From contig NZ_JAAGVC010000008.1 of NCBI RefSeq assembly GCF_010858045.1, forward strand, positions 124,001 through 188,000: DNA of 64,000 nucleotides, written 5' to 3'. Source of the stretch: Nocardia cyriacigeorgica (GTDB lineage Bacteria; Actinomycetota; Actinomycetes; Mycobacteriales; Mycobacteriaceae). The translations under genes and the position numbers were made by a program. Under the pieces are notes generated by a model. It had not been told where the DNA came from and did no database searches. It saw only the letters and a list, made by a program, of their open reading frames with translations. This document shows positions 52,330 to 61,240 of the stretch, in pieces; position 1 is the stretch's first letter; every line of letters starts with the position of its first letter.

Positions 52330-53238
52330 TCAGGCCGCCTTTCCGCGGGCCTCGACCGTGGCCAGATAGCCGAGGGCCTGAGCCATCGAGCCGGTGCCGT
52401 CGGGGGTGTAGCCGGGGCGCAGGTAGTCGACCATCGACTTCAGGACGGTCCCGACCGAGGGCAGCACACCCTCCCGGCAGGCGCGCAGGATGTCGCGGAG
52501 GGTCTGCAGGCGGGTGCGCTGCAGGGTCGGGTCGTTACTCACCAGGTACCAGACGAAACGCGCGGAGATCCAGATGGTCAGCGGCAGCGTCACCAGGGTC
52601 ATGCGCAGGCGGCGGACGTAGCGCGGGTCGAAGTATTCGGCGACCTCGTGGGCGACCATGCGGTGCTCCATCTCCTCGGCGCCGTGCCAGGTGAACAGCG
52701 CCGTCATATTCGGGTCGGCGCCCTTCTCCGGCCACGAGCAGTTCAGCACGAAGTGGCCCAGGAAGGCGGTGAAGTTCTCCAGCGCGGCGGTGATCGCGAG
52801 ACGGTTGTTCAGGTACTGGCGGGCCTGCTTGTGGGAGGTGAACTCGCGGGGCCCGAGCAGGCGGCGCAGCAGGAAGCGGGCCTGTTCCAGCGGCGGCTCG
52901 GGATCGATACCGTTGCGGGAGAAGAAGTCGGCCAGCGACTCGTCGTGGGTGTTGGCGTGCATGGTCTCCTGGCCGATGAAACCGAGCACATCCGACCGCA
53001 GGGTCGGATCGGTGATGTGCGGCAGAGCTTCGGTGAACGCATCGATGAAGAAGCGTTCGACCTCGGGGAACAGCAGATGGTAGGTGCTGACCATGTGCGA
53101 GGCGACCGGGTAATCCGGGATCCAGTGCAGCGGAGTCCGGCTCAGATCGAAGGAGACGTTGCGCGCGCTCAGCCGCAGCGGACCGAATTCGTGGGCGTCC
53201 ATCACGGGCTTGGACTTACGGAAACGCAGCTTCTTCAT
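52330..53238 (-). CDS. PF10118-type metal-dependent hydrolase-like protein
   Basis: A 302-residue helical metalloprotein of the family annotated as predicted metal-dependent hydrolases. Conserved metal-ligand-rich motifs are IGQETMHANTHDE and WHGAEEMEHRMVAHEVAEY, an E/H spacing reminiscent of carboxylate-bridged diiron proteins. Being coupled to a PDR-type reductase supports an oxidative, not hydrolytic, role such as an oxygenase or desaturase. The ATG at 53238 overlaps the upstream hydrolase stop by 4 nt. No biochemical function is established that I know of. Confidence 0.8.
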   Translation of the reverse strand: MKKLRFRKSKPVMDAHEFGPLRLSARNVSFDLSRTPLHWIPDYPVASHMVSTYHLLFPEVERFFIDAFTEALPHITDPTLRSDVLGFIGQETMHANTHDESLADFFSRNGIDPEPPLEQARFLLRRLLGPREFTSHKQARQYLNNRLAITAALENFTAFLGHFVLNCSWPEKGADPNMTALFTWHGAEEMEHRMVAHEVAEYFDPRYVRRLRMTLVTLPLTIWISARFVWYLVSNDPTLQRTRLQTLRDILRACREGVLPSVGTVLKSMVDYLRPGYTPDGTGSMAQALGYLATVEARGKAA

Positions 53239-54146
53239 GCGTCGGCTCCTTTGCCGAGATAACCGAGGACGAGTGCGGCCACTGCCTCGGGTTGTTCCAG
53301 ATGAGCGAAATGACCGGCGTCCGGAACGACCTCGCGGACGCTTCCGCCGGGCAGATGATCGAGAGCTCGGGCGCTGGTGCGCGCCAACCCGCAGGTGTCG
53401 TCGCGGCCCTGGATGAGCAGGGTGCGGTGCCGCATCGGGGTGAACGCGGCGCGCTGTTCGGTCTCGAAACCACGCGTGCGGCGATACAGCGGGTTCCAGA
53501 CCGCTCGGTAGTAGCTGAACGCCGCTCGGCGGCGCGCCCGGGTGCCGAGAGCCCGCAGGCCGAGCTCGCGGGTCGCCGACAGGTCGACGCCCGGCGCCCA
53601 CAGACGCCAGAGCAGCCGGATCAGCGGGCCACCGAGGTACTCCGAGAACGGCGTCGAGACCACGCTCATGTACCAGCTGCGCGGCAACTGACGCACGATC
53701 ACCGCAGCGTTGCGGCGGATGTTGCGGGGATCGAGCAGGTCGGCGATGACCGCCAGCGGCGGAATCCCGATGACAACGGTGCGGGCGAACAGTTCCGGAT
53801 GACTGCTCGAGGTCGCGCTCACGATCGCCCCACCCCAGTCGTGGCCGATGAGCACGGCGCGCTCGTCGGCGCCGAGGGCCCGGTGCAGGGCGATGATGTC
53901 GCCGACCAGCGAGCCGATCGAGTAGTCGTCGTCGTAGGCGAGCGAGCTGGGCGCGTAGCCACGGGTGAAGGGCGCGACGACGTACCAGCCGGCCGCGGCC
54001 AGGGCGGGACCGAGCTCGGACCAGGTCCACGCCGAGTCCGGGAAGCCGTGCACCAGCAGGGCCACTGGATCGCCGGGGTCGCCCCAGGCGAGCGCCGCCA
54101 GCTCGGCGGTATCGAGGGAAAACCGCAGTTCAACGGGTTCGGACAC
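53235..54146 (-). CDS. alpha/beta hydrolase (epoxide hydrolase/dehalogenase type)
   Basis: A 303-residue alpha/beta hydrolase: oxyanion loop HGFPDSAWTW, nucleophile elbow GHDWGGA with Asp as nucleophile, and catalytic His in DAGHFAHLEQP. An Asp nucleophile indicates epoxide hydrolase or haloalkane dehalogenase chemistry rather than esterase. The GTG at 54146 follows AGGAG. It is first in a three-gene operon with the metalloprotein and reductase, so it may process the epoxide or hydroxylated product of that system. It is divergent from the amidohydrolase gene. Confidence 0.85.
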   Translation of the reverse strand: MSEPVELRFSLDTAELAALAWGDPGDPVALLVHGFPDSAWTWSELGPALAAAGWYVVAPFTRGYAPSSLAYDDDYSIGSLVGDIIALHRALGADERAVLIGHDWGGAIVSATSSSHPELFARTVVIGIPPLAVIADLLDPRNIRRNAAVIVRQLPRSWYMSVVSTPFSEYLGGPLIRLLWRLWAPGVDLSATRELGLRALGTRARRRAAFSYYRAVWNPLYRRTRGFETEQRAAFTPMRHRTLLIQGRDDTCGLARTSARALDHLPGGSVREVVPDAGHFAHLEQPEAVAALVLGYLGKGADA

Positions 54147-54259
54147 CGCTCCTCCGCTCCGATGACGACAGGCCGGGAATCGACCTTCGTTTCCAAATAT
54201 GCCACAATTGTAAATGTCCGCGACGGACGGTAACACACAACCCGCGAGGAGCCCGCCCC

Positions 54260-56032
54260 ATGACCGCATTCGACCTGGTGATCCGGAACGGCATCGTGTT
54301 CGACGGTTCCGGTCGCCCGCCGCAGATCGCCGACGTGGGCGTGCGCGACGGTGTCGTCGCCGAGATCAGCACGGCCACCCTCGACACCACCGGCGTGGAC
54401 ACCGTGATCGAGGCGCGCGGCAAATGGGTCGTGCCCGGCTTCGTCGACATCCACACCCACTACGACGCCGAGATGCTGGTCTCCCCCGCGCTCACCGAAT
54501 CGATCCGCCACGGCGTCACCACCGCGATCATCGGCAACTGTTCGCTGACCACCATCCTGGCGAGCAACATCGAATGCGCCGACATCTTCAGCCGGGTCGA
54601 GGCGGTGCCGCGCGAGGCCGTCATCCGCGTGCTCGACGAGAACCGCACCTGGTCCACCCCGACCGAATACGCCAAGGCCATCGACGAACTCGATCTCGGC
54701 CTCAATATCGCCGCCTTCCTCGGTCAATCCGATATGCGCGTGCACGTCATGGGCATGGACCGCGCCGTCGACGAGAAGGTCCGCCCCACCGCCGCCGAGC
54801 TCGAGCGGATGACCGCCCTGCTCGAGGAAGCCCTCGACGCCGGATTCCTCGGCCTGTCCGCGACCACCAACTGGATCGACAAGCTCGACGGCGATCTCTA
54901 CCGCTCGCGGTCGCTGCCCTCGACCTTCGTGCGCGGCAAGGAGTTCCGCGCGCTGAACAAGGTGCTGCGCCGCCGCGGCCGGATTCTGCAGAGCACCCCG
55001 CGCATCTCGCTCACGCCCAATATCGGCAAGTTCTTCCTGGCCGCGGGCAGCCGGTTCAAGAAGGGCAAACTGAAGGTCTCGCTGCTCGCCGCCGCCGATT
55101 CCAAGGCCTACCCGCCGCTGATCTACTTCATGCTCTACAGCGCTCCGGTGCTCAACAAGCTGTTGAAGGGCGATTTCCGGTGGCAGCATCTGCCGGTGCC
55201 GTTCACCGTGTACGCCGACGGGATCGACCTGGTCGTGTTCGAGGAATTCGGTTCCGGCGCGGCCGCTCTCGATATCAAGGATCAGATCGAACGTAACGAA
55301 CTGTTGCAATCGGAGGAGTACCGGCGCTGGTTCCGGCGCGACTACGAGAACAAATTCTCACCGAAGATCTGGCACCGCAACCTCTTCGACGCCGTCATCG
55401 TCGAATGCCCCGACGAATCCCTGATCGCCAAGAGCTTCGGCGAGATCGGCCGCGAACGTGGCATCCATCCGGTCGACGCCTTCCTCGACCTGGTCGTCGA
55501 ATACGGCAGGCAGATCCGCTGGCGCACCACCATCGCCAACGACCGCCCGAAATACCTGGACAAGCTGGCCGCCAGCAGCGGCGTCCACATGGGATTCGGC
55601 GATGCGGGCGCACATCTGCGCAACATGGCCTTCTACAACTATCACCTGCGTCTGCTCGAACGCGTTCGGTCCGCGCAGACCGTGCGCACACCGTTCCTGA
55701 GCGTGGAGCGCGCCGTGCACCGGCTCACCGCCGAACTCGCCGACTGGTTCGGCATCGACGCCGGGCACCTGCGTGCGGGCGACCGCGCCGACATCGCCGT
55801 GATCGACCCCGAGCGGCTGGACCACAACGTGCACGAGCTCGGCGAACAGGAGATGCCCGAGTACGGCGGCATCCGCCGGATGGTCAACCGGGACAACGGG
55901 GCAGTGACCGCCACCATCGTCAACGGGCGCGTCGTCTATCGCGACGGTGAGTTCGCCGAGGGGCTGGGCCGGACCTGGGGCCCCGGCCGTTTCCTGCCTG
56001 CCGGTGCCCAGGTGCGCGGTCAGCGTTCCTGA
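54260..56032 (+). CDS. amidohydrolase, N-acyl-D-amino-acid deacylase type
   Basis: A 590-residue metal-dependent amidohydrolase: N-terminal beta domain (DLVIRNGIVFDGSGRPP), metal motif FVDIHTHYDAE, and a late GFGDAGAHLRNMAFYNYH with the catalytic aspartate/histidine block, then the C-terminal composite domain AGDRADIAVIDPERL and ATIVNGRVVYRDGE. This is the D-aminoacylase/dihydroorotase-like group (usually 480-580 residues); it is slightly long. It probably hydrolyses an amide or ester in the cytosol. It is divergent from the three-gene hydrolase operon; the 113 bp between include an ACAATTGT palindrome at 54204-54211. Confidence 0.85.
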   Translation: MTAFDLVIRNGIVFDGSGRPPQIADVGVRDGVVAEISTATLDTTGVDTVIEARGKWVVPGFVDIHTHYDAEMLVSPALTESIRHGVTTAIIGNCSLTTILASNIECADIFSRVEAVPREAVIRVLDENRTWSTPTEYAKAIDELDLGLNIAAFLGQSDMRVHVMGMDRAVDEKVRPTAAELERMTALLEEALDAGFLGLSATTNWIDKLDGDLYRSRSLPSTFVRGKEFRALNKVLRRRGRILQSTPRISLTPNIGKFFLAAGSRFKKGKLKVSLLAAADSKAYPPLIYFMLYSAPVLNKLLKGDFRWQHLPVPFTVYADGIDLVVFEEFGSGAAALDIKDQIERNELLQSEEYRRWFRRDYENKFSPKIWHRNLFDAVIVECPDESLIAKSFGEIGRERGIHPVDAFLDLVVEYGRQIRWRTTIANDRPKYLDKLAASSGVHMGFGDAGAHLRNMAFYNYHLRLLERVRSAQTVRTPFLSVERAVHRLTAELADWFGIDAGHLRAGDRADIAVIDPERLDHNVHELGEQEMPEYGGIRRMVNRDNGAVTATIVNGRVVYRDGEFAEGLGRTWGPGRFLPAGAQVRGQRS

Positions 56033-56114
56033 CCGCGCATTCGCCCCCGTTACACTGCTCGACGACAGCAGGCAGGAACGGTGGCCGACCCACCGGTAGC
56101 GAGCGAAGAGGGCC

Positions 56115-56699
56115 GTGACGACCGCAGAGGAGTTCCGCACCCGCATCCTCGCCGCGGCCAGGCTCTGCTACATCGAGCAGCCGAACGCCGAGCGCATGCA
56201 CACCCTCATCGCCGAACGCGCCGGGGTCTCGCGCCCGACGGTGTACAAGTATCTGGGCGATCAGGCCGCGATCAAACGTGCGCTCATGCGTTCCGAGGCG
56301 ATGGACTACCTGGTCGCCTTGCAACCCGCCTTCGCCCGCCGCTTGCCGTTGCGGGAGCACTTTCGTGAGCTGGTGGTGTTCACGGTGTCCTATTTCCGGG
56401 GCAACGATCTGTTCCGTGCCATGCTCGAGGCCGCTCCCGAGGAACTGGCCCGCAGTCTGACCATCGATCTGGCTCCGGTTCTGGCCGAGGGCACCGGGCT
56501 GGCCGCGCCGCTGCTGCACGCCATCCATCCCGCGACCGCGGATTCGCCGGTGCCGATCGAGCTGGTGCTCGAGTGGGGGGTGCGGGTGAGCCTGTCGCTG
56601 GCCACCATGCCGAGCCCCAATCGCGAACTCGATTCACCCGAGGCGATCGCCGCGCACGTCGACGCGCTGTTCGCCATCGCGGCCACCCCCGCCGGGTGA
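56115..56699 (+). CDS. TetR family transcriptional regulator
   Basis: A 194-residue TetR protein starting at a GTG. The DNA-binding part is ILAAARLCYIEQPNAERM followed by IAERAGVSRPTVYKYLGDQ (about residues 30-50). The ligand domain is short. It follows the amidohydrolase gene by 82 bp on the same strand and may regulate it and the divergent hydrolase/metalloprotein/reductase operon. Target sites were not identified. Confidence 0.85.
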   Translation: MTTAEEFRTRILAAARLCYIEQPNAERMHTLIAERAGVSRPTVYKYLGDQAAIKRALMRSEAMDYLVALQPAFARRLPLREHFRELVVFTVSYFRGNDLFRAMLEAAPEELARSLTIDLAPVLAEGTGLAAPLLHAIHPATADSPVPIELVLEWGVRVSLSLATMPSPNRELDSPEAIAAHVDALFAIAATPAG

Positions 56700-56737
56700 G
56701 GCCGGTCGAGCGTCGGCCGAGCGGATACGATCGGCGA

Positions 56738-57493
56738 ATGCCCACCGCCAGCACGCCCGTCCGCGCTCTCACCGCGCGCTCGGCGATCCTGAGCGTCCTG
56801 CTCGGCGCGCATCCGGCCGAGGCGCCGGTCGGATGGATCGTGCGGGTGGGCACCGGTCTCGGCCTCCAAGAGTCGGCGGTGCGCGCGGCGCTCACCCGCA
56901 TGGTGGCGGCGGGCGACCTGGAACGCAGCGATGCCACCTACCGACTCTCCGAGCGCCTGGCCGAACGTCAACGCCGCCAGGACGCCGCCGTCTCCCCCGA
57001 TCCCAGACCCTGGGACGGCCGATGGGTTCTCGGGGTGGTCACTGTCGGAGCCGCCGATTCCACCGATCGGGCCGCGTTCCGGGACGCCTTGCGTCAGGCC
57101 CGCCTCGGCGAGCTCCGCGAAGGTGTGTGGTGCCGACCCGACAACATCGGGCTCACCATGCCCGCCGCAGCGCGGGAACGCCTGGTCATCTTCCACGGCG
57201 ATCCCGAGGAACCCTCCCCTGAGCTGGCTCGCCGCCTCTTCCATCCCGAACGCTGGGCCGCCCGCGCCGGCGAGCTGCTCGCGGCCTTCGCCGCGGCGGA
57301 TACGATCACCGCCCGGTTCGAAGTGGCGGCCGCGACCGTCCGCCACATTCTCGACGACCCGGTCCTGCCGGTGGAACTCCTGCCCGCCGACTGGCCGGGC
57401 GCGGCGATCCGCGCCCGCTACGCCGAGTTCCGCGCCGAGTTCTACGCCTTCGCCGCCGACCACATCGGCGAGAACCCGCAGCAGACAGCCTGA
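56738..57493 (+). CDS. PaaX-family transcriptional regulator
   Basis: A 251-residue PaaX-like protein. The winged helix (about 15-75) includes SAILSVLLGAHPAEAPV and GLQESAVRAALTRMVAAGDL; the central RWVLGVVTVG strand and FRDALRQARLGELREGVWCRPDN block are characteristic of PaaX; the C-terminal domain ends LPVELLPADWPG. PaaX represses phenylacetate degradation in response to phenylacetyl-CoA, but actinobacteria have many paralogues with other targets. No paa genes are nearby. It is convergent with the AurF-type gene, 1 bp apart. Confidence 0.87.
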   Translation: MPTASTPVRALTARSAILSVLLGAHPAEAPVGWIVRVGTGLGLQESAVRAALTRMVAAGDLERSDATYRLSERLAERQRRQDAAVSPDPRPWDGRWVLGVVTVGAADSTDRAAFRDALRQARLGELREGVWCRPDNIGLTMPAAARERLVIFHGDPEEPSPELARRLFHPERWAARAGELLAAFAAADTITARFEVAAATVRHILDDPVLPVELLPADWPGAAIRARYAEFRAEFYAFAADHIGENPQQTA

Positions 57494-57494
57494 T

Positions 57495-58499
57495 TCAGCG
57501 TGGACCGGGCGTGCGGTCCGGCTCGCTGCGGTGCCGCGAGACCCGGCCGTCGATGCCCAGCGCCTGCCACAGCCTGCGGGATACCGGGTTCATCATGCCG
57601 ATCTCCTCGGCCAGCATCCGCACATCGCCGAAATAGCCGCGCAGGGTCGCGCGCGATCGCGGCGATCCCCAGAACACTTCGCGCCGGACGTGATCGGGGA
57701 TGTCGAACTCGCGCCAGAAATCCCGCGGCGGCACCGCGATCAGATCGCAGGCCACCCGCAGCGCGACCGGAAACACCAGCGACAGCGCGAGCCGCGCGGG
57801 CGCCGACGCCCTCGGCACATGCCTGCGCAGGAATTCGTGCGCGAAGGAGATATGCCTGGCTTCCTCTGCCACATGGATCCGCATGACGGCGCGCACCATC
57901 GGGTGATAGCCGTCCTGCTCGCGTAGATACTGTTTCTGGATGTGGTCGATCGGTTCCTCACCGGCGAGAACACACATGAAGAAGAAGGACGACGAGATCC
58001 GCGGGAACAGCGCCACCAGGGGCGAGACCGCGTGGAACAGCTTCCCGAATCCGGGCGCGTCGATCTCGGACCGGTTCACCGCCTCCTGAAACATCAGGGT
58101 GTGGTTGCACTCCTCGATCACCTCATGGGTGGCGTAGCGGAATTCGGCCGACCCGTTGGGCAATTGCCCGAGGTAGACCATGAAGCCCGCGATCAGCAGC
58201 TGCTCGAATTGCAGGCCCACCCGCGCGGTGTTCGCCTGGCGGTACATGCCGATGGCGATCTGCCGTTCCCTCGGCTGGGCGCGGTACCAGGGATGGCCGC
58301 CGAGCGGGTCGAACTTCGGCAGGATCCAGCGCGGGTCGTCGGGTACGACCTGCACCTCCGGCGCATCCCAGGCGACATCACGGTAGGGGTCGAAATGCCG
58401 GTGCACCGAGGCATCGGCCAGTTCGTGCAGCAGGCGGGCGTAATCGGCGGGTTCGCCGGCACGGTTGCGGGGGCCGGCGATCGGGTTCGTCGCGGTCAT
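57495..58499 (-). CDS. AurF-type diiron oxygenase-like protein
   Basis: A 334-residue helical diiron protein of the AurF (p-aminobenzoate N-oxygenase) family. Candidate iron ligands form the expected series: Glu in VGLQFEQLLIAGF, EECNH, Glu/His in AGEEPIDHIQ, and AEEARHISFAHEF. AurF oxidises arylamines to nitroarenes; many homologues of this size have unknown substrates. It is followed by nothing on its strand and lies 28 bp after the AidB-type gene's stop, so the two form an operon. The electron donor could be the PDR-type reductase 5 kb away. Confidence 0.85.
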   Translation of the reverse strand: MTATNPIAGPRNRAGEPADYARLLHELADASVHRHFDPYRDVAWDAPEVQVVPDDPRWILPKFDPLGGHPWYRAQPRERQIAIGMYRQANTARVGLQFEQLLIAGFMVYLGQLPNGSAEFRYATHEVIEECNHTLMFQEAVNRSEIDAPGFGKLFHAVSPLVALFPRISSSFFFMCVLAGEEPIDHIQKQYLREQDGYHPMVRAVMRIHVAEEARHISFAHEFLRRHVPRASAPARLALSLVFPVALRVACDLIAVPPRDFWREFDIPDHVRREVFWGSPRSRATLRGYFGDVRMLAEEIGMMNPVSRRLWQALGIDGRVSRHRSEPDRTPGPR

Positions 58500-58527
58500 C
58501 GTGCTTACTCCTCTCGTGCCGGTCGAT

Positions 58528-60159
58528 TCAGCCGAGCTTCGGGGTCAGCCGATCGATGATCGCGCCGGTGTCCAGCCCCACCGGCAGCGTGCCGAAGACG
58601 TCGCCGCGGTCGCGGCCGAGCCGGGTCCGGGTGAATCCATACGCGACAGCGGGATGACCGAACCGGACCAGCAGTGAGCCCTGCAGCACGAGTGCCATGT
58701 CGCCGACGATGCGGCGGGCGCGATGCTGCGCGGTGTCGAAATCGGTGAACTGCGACTCCAGCCGGGCGATCGCCCCGTCGAGCTCGGCGTCGGCGCCGGC
58801 CGCGAGTTTCACCTCGTCGAGGAAGGCGCCGAGCGCCGCGGGCTGTTTGGCCATGGCGCGCAGCGTGTCCAACGCGGCGACGTTGCCCGAGCCCTCCCAC
58901 ACCGACATCAGCGGCGCCTCGCGGTAGAGCCGCGGCATGCGCGAGTCCTCGACATAGCCGTTGCCGCCCAGGCATTCCAGCGCTTCGGCGGCGTGAATCG
59001 GCCCGCGCTTGCACACGTAGTACTTGCTGACCGCCAGGCTGATCCGGCGCAGCAGGTCGGCCTGCTCGTCGCCGGTCACCGCGCGGTCGGTCAGCTCGGC
59101 CAGCCAGAGCGCGACCGTGCTCGCGCCTTCGGCCTCGATCACCAGATCCGCCAGCACATTCCGCATCAGCGGCTGGTCGACGAGGCTCGCGCCGAAGGCT
59201 CGCCGGTGCATCGCGTGGTGGATGGCCGCGACCGCGCCGGCGCGCATGGCGGTGGCGGAGCCGAGGGTGCAGTCGAGCCTGGTCAGGTTGACCATTTCGA
59301 TGATCGTCGGTACGCCGCGACCCTCGTCACCGACCAGCCAGCCGACGGTGTCGTCGTATTCGACCTCGCTGCTGGCATTGGAGTGGTTGCCCAACTTGTT
59401 CTTCAGCCGCTGGAGCCGGAAGGTGTTGCGGGTGCCGTCGGGCAGCACCCGCGGAACGAAGAAGCACGACAGGCCTCCCGGCGCCTGAGCGAGCACCAGG
59501 AAGAAATCGCACATGGGCGCCGAGGTGAACCATTTGTGCCCGGTGATGCGGTACGTCCCGTCCGGCTGCGGCACGGCGGAGGTGGTGTTCGCGCGGACGT
59601 CGGAGCCGCCCTGCTTCTCCGTCATCGACATGCCGGCGAGCAGCCCCGCCTTCTCCGTGGGCGGTGCCAGGACCGGGTCGTAGACGCGGGAGGTCAACAG
59701 GGGCTCGTATCGCGCGGCCAGCTCCGGGTTCGCGCGCAACGCCGGGACGACGGCGTAGGTCATCGAGATCGGGCAGCCGTGCCCGGCGTCGACCTGGCCC
59801 CAGACGCTCAACTTCGCCGCCCGCACCAGGTGCGGAGCCGGCCGGGTGTCGGCCCATGGCGTGCCGTGCAGTCCGAAGCCGACCGCGTGCCGCATGAGTT
59901 CGTGGTAGGCGGGGTCGTAGCGAACCTCGTCGATGCGATGGCCGTACCGGTCGTGGGTGTTCAGCACCGGCTGGTGTTCTTCGGCGAGGTCACCCAGTTC
60001 CTGGGCGTGCGCGCTGCCGGCCAGCCTGCCCACCTCGTGCAGTTCGGCCAGCGCGTGCTCGGCGCCGCCACGCCGCAGCGCCTCCAGCACCACCGGCTGA
60101 TCGGCGGCGTCGAAGTCGACCAGAGGCGGGACCTGGTTGGTGACGATATGGGTGGACAT
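58528..60159 (-). CDS. aidB: AidB-type acyl-CoA dehydrogenase
   Basis: A 543-residue flavoprotein, matching E. coli AidB (541) and longer than ordinary acyl-CoA dehydrogenases (about 380). Seen are CPISMTYAVVPAL, GMSMTEKQGGSDVRANTT, KWFTSAPMCD, FRLQRLKNKLGNHSNASSEV with the flavin-binding segment, and the late ECLGGNGYVEDSRMPRLYRE with EGSGNV. AidB is induced by alkylation and binds DNA, and has weak isovaleryl-CoA dehydrogenase activity. No ada/alk genes are nearby. The ATG at 60159 is chosen over upstream extension of basic composition. Confidence 0.88.
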   Translation of the reverse strand: MSTHIVTNQVPPLVDFDAADQPVVLEALRRGGAEHALAELHEVGRLAGSAHAQELGDLAEEHQPVLNTHDRYGHRIDEVRYDPAYHELMRHAVGFGLHGTPWADTRPAPHLVRAAKLSVWGQVDAGHGCPISMTYAVVPALRANPELAARYEPLLTSRVYDPVLAPPTEKAGLLAGMSMTEKQGGSDVRANTTSAVPQPDGTYRITGHKWFTSAPMCDFFLVLAQAPGGLSCFFVPRVLPDGTRNTFRLQRLKNKLGNHSNASSEVEYDDTVGWLVGDEGRGVPTIIEMVNLTRLDCTLGSATAMRAGAVAAIHHAMHRRAFGASLVDQPLMRNVLADLVIEAEGASTVALWLAELTDRAVTGDEQADLLRRISLAVSKYYVCKRGPIHAAEALECLGGNGYVEDSRMPRLYREAPLMSVWEGSGNVAALDTLRAMAKQPAALGAFLDEVKLAAGADAELDGAIARLESQFTDFDTAQHRARRIVGDMALVLQGSLLVRFGHPAVAYGFTRTRLGRDRGDVFGTLPVGLDTGAIIDRLTPKLG

Positions 60160-60391
60160 GATGAGAGCTCTCCCTTCGCGGGGCGGACGACGATGACCGC
60201 ACGAGTCACGCCCGGTGTTACGAGTTTGAAGCGCTCGACGAGAATTTGCAAGAGCCGCGGCGGTCCGGGTTCCACCAGCACGCGGAAGCAGCCGTAGGTG
60301 AGGGCGTTGCCCCGGTCCCGAAGGTGGTGGTGTCAGACCCATGTTCAGCGCGCACTGCTGCAAGCCGCGCCCCAGCGGCAGGCTCATTCGC

Positions 60392-61156
60392 ATGCAACGA
60401 TTCACCAACCGCACTGTCCTGATCACCGGCGGCACCTCCGGCATGGGCCTGGCAACGGCCCGCCGCCTGCTCGATGAAGGCGCCTACGTCGTCATCACCG
60501 GACGCGACGACGCCCGGTTGCAGCGGGCCGCCGCCGACCTCGATGCCGGCCCCCGAGTGCTGACCGTGCGCGCCGACGTCTCCGACCTCGACGACCTGGA
60601 TGCCCTGATGCGCGCCATCCAGACCTGGCGCGGCCGGCTCGACGCGGTCTTCGCCAACGCCGGCACCGGCATCTTCAAACCCAGCGCCGAGCTGACCGAA
60701 CACGACTTCGACCGCTCGGTCGACGTCAACTTCAAGGGCGTGTTCTTCACGGTCCAGAAGGCACTGCCCCTGTTGCGGGAGGGCAGCGCGATCGTCCTCA
60801 ATGCCTCATGGACGTTGCACCGCGGTCTGCCGGTCGCCTCGGTGTACTCGGCGACCAAGGCCGCGGTGCACAATCTGGCCCGCACCCTCGGCTCCGACCT
60901 CGCGCCACGAGGTATCCGCGTCAACTCGGTCAGCCCCGGCTACATCGACACCGAGATGTACCGCGACGCCAACACCGACCCGGACGCCGACGCCCGCAAC
61001 GCGGCCCAGGTACCGCTGGGCACCGTCGGCCACGCCGCGGAAGTCGCCGCCGCCGTGGCATTCCTCGCCTCCGACGACGCCTCCTACATCACCGGCCAGG
61101 ATCTCGTCGTCGACGGTGGACTGGTGGGGTCGTTCCCCAGCGGGCAGTCCGAGTAG
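60392..61156 (+). CDS. short-chain dehydrogenase/reductase
   Basis: A 254-residue classical SDR: GGTSGMGLATA cofactor loop (about 11-21), NAGTG, catalytic Ser in VLNASWTLHRG, YSATK (Tyr/Lys pair), and SPGYIDTEM plus GQDLVVDGGL at the C-terminus. A Gly-Arg (TGRDD) after beta strand 2 favours NADPH. It is divergent from the AidB-type gene, with 232 bp between the starts, and closed by a hairpin terminator. The start ATG (60392) has no strong ribosome site. Confidence 0.88.
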   Translation: MQRFTNRTVLITGGTSGMGLATARRLLDEGAYVVITGRDDARLQRAAADLDAGPRVLTVRADVSDLDDLDALMRAIQTWRGRLDAVFANAGTGIFKPSAELTEHDFDRSVDVNFKGVFFTVQKALPLLREGSAIVLNASWTLHRGLPVASVYSATKAAVHNLARTLGSDLAPRGIRVNSVSPGYIDTEMYRDANTDPDADARNAAQVPLGTVGHAAEVAAAVAFLASDDASYITGQDLVVDGGLVGSFPSGQSE

Positions 61157-61165
61157 CGCCACACC

Positions 61166-61199
61166 GTCGGGCCCCGCTCGTTTCGGGCGGGGCCGGACG
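61166..61199. terminator. hairpin terminator after SDR
   Basis: GGCCCCGC (61170-61177) pairs with GCGGGGCC (61187-61194) across a 9-base TCGTTTCGG loop, extended by CGTC/GACG outside. It lies 10 bp after the SDR stop and before the convergent methyltransferase. Confidence 0.7.
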
Positions 61200-61240
61200 G
61201 ACGTGGAGCGGGCCGCCGCGGCTCGGCACGTCGGATCCGG

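Noticed and set aside
54204-54211. ACAATTGT as TetR operator in the hydrolase/amidohydrolase divergent region
   Set aside because: An 8-bp palindrome in A/T-rich promoter DNA is expected by chance; no second copy or extended symmetry was found.
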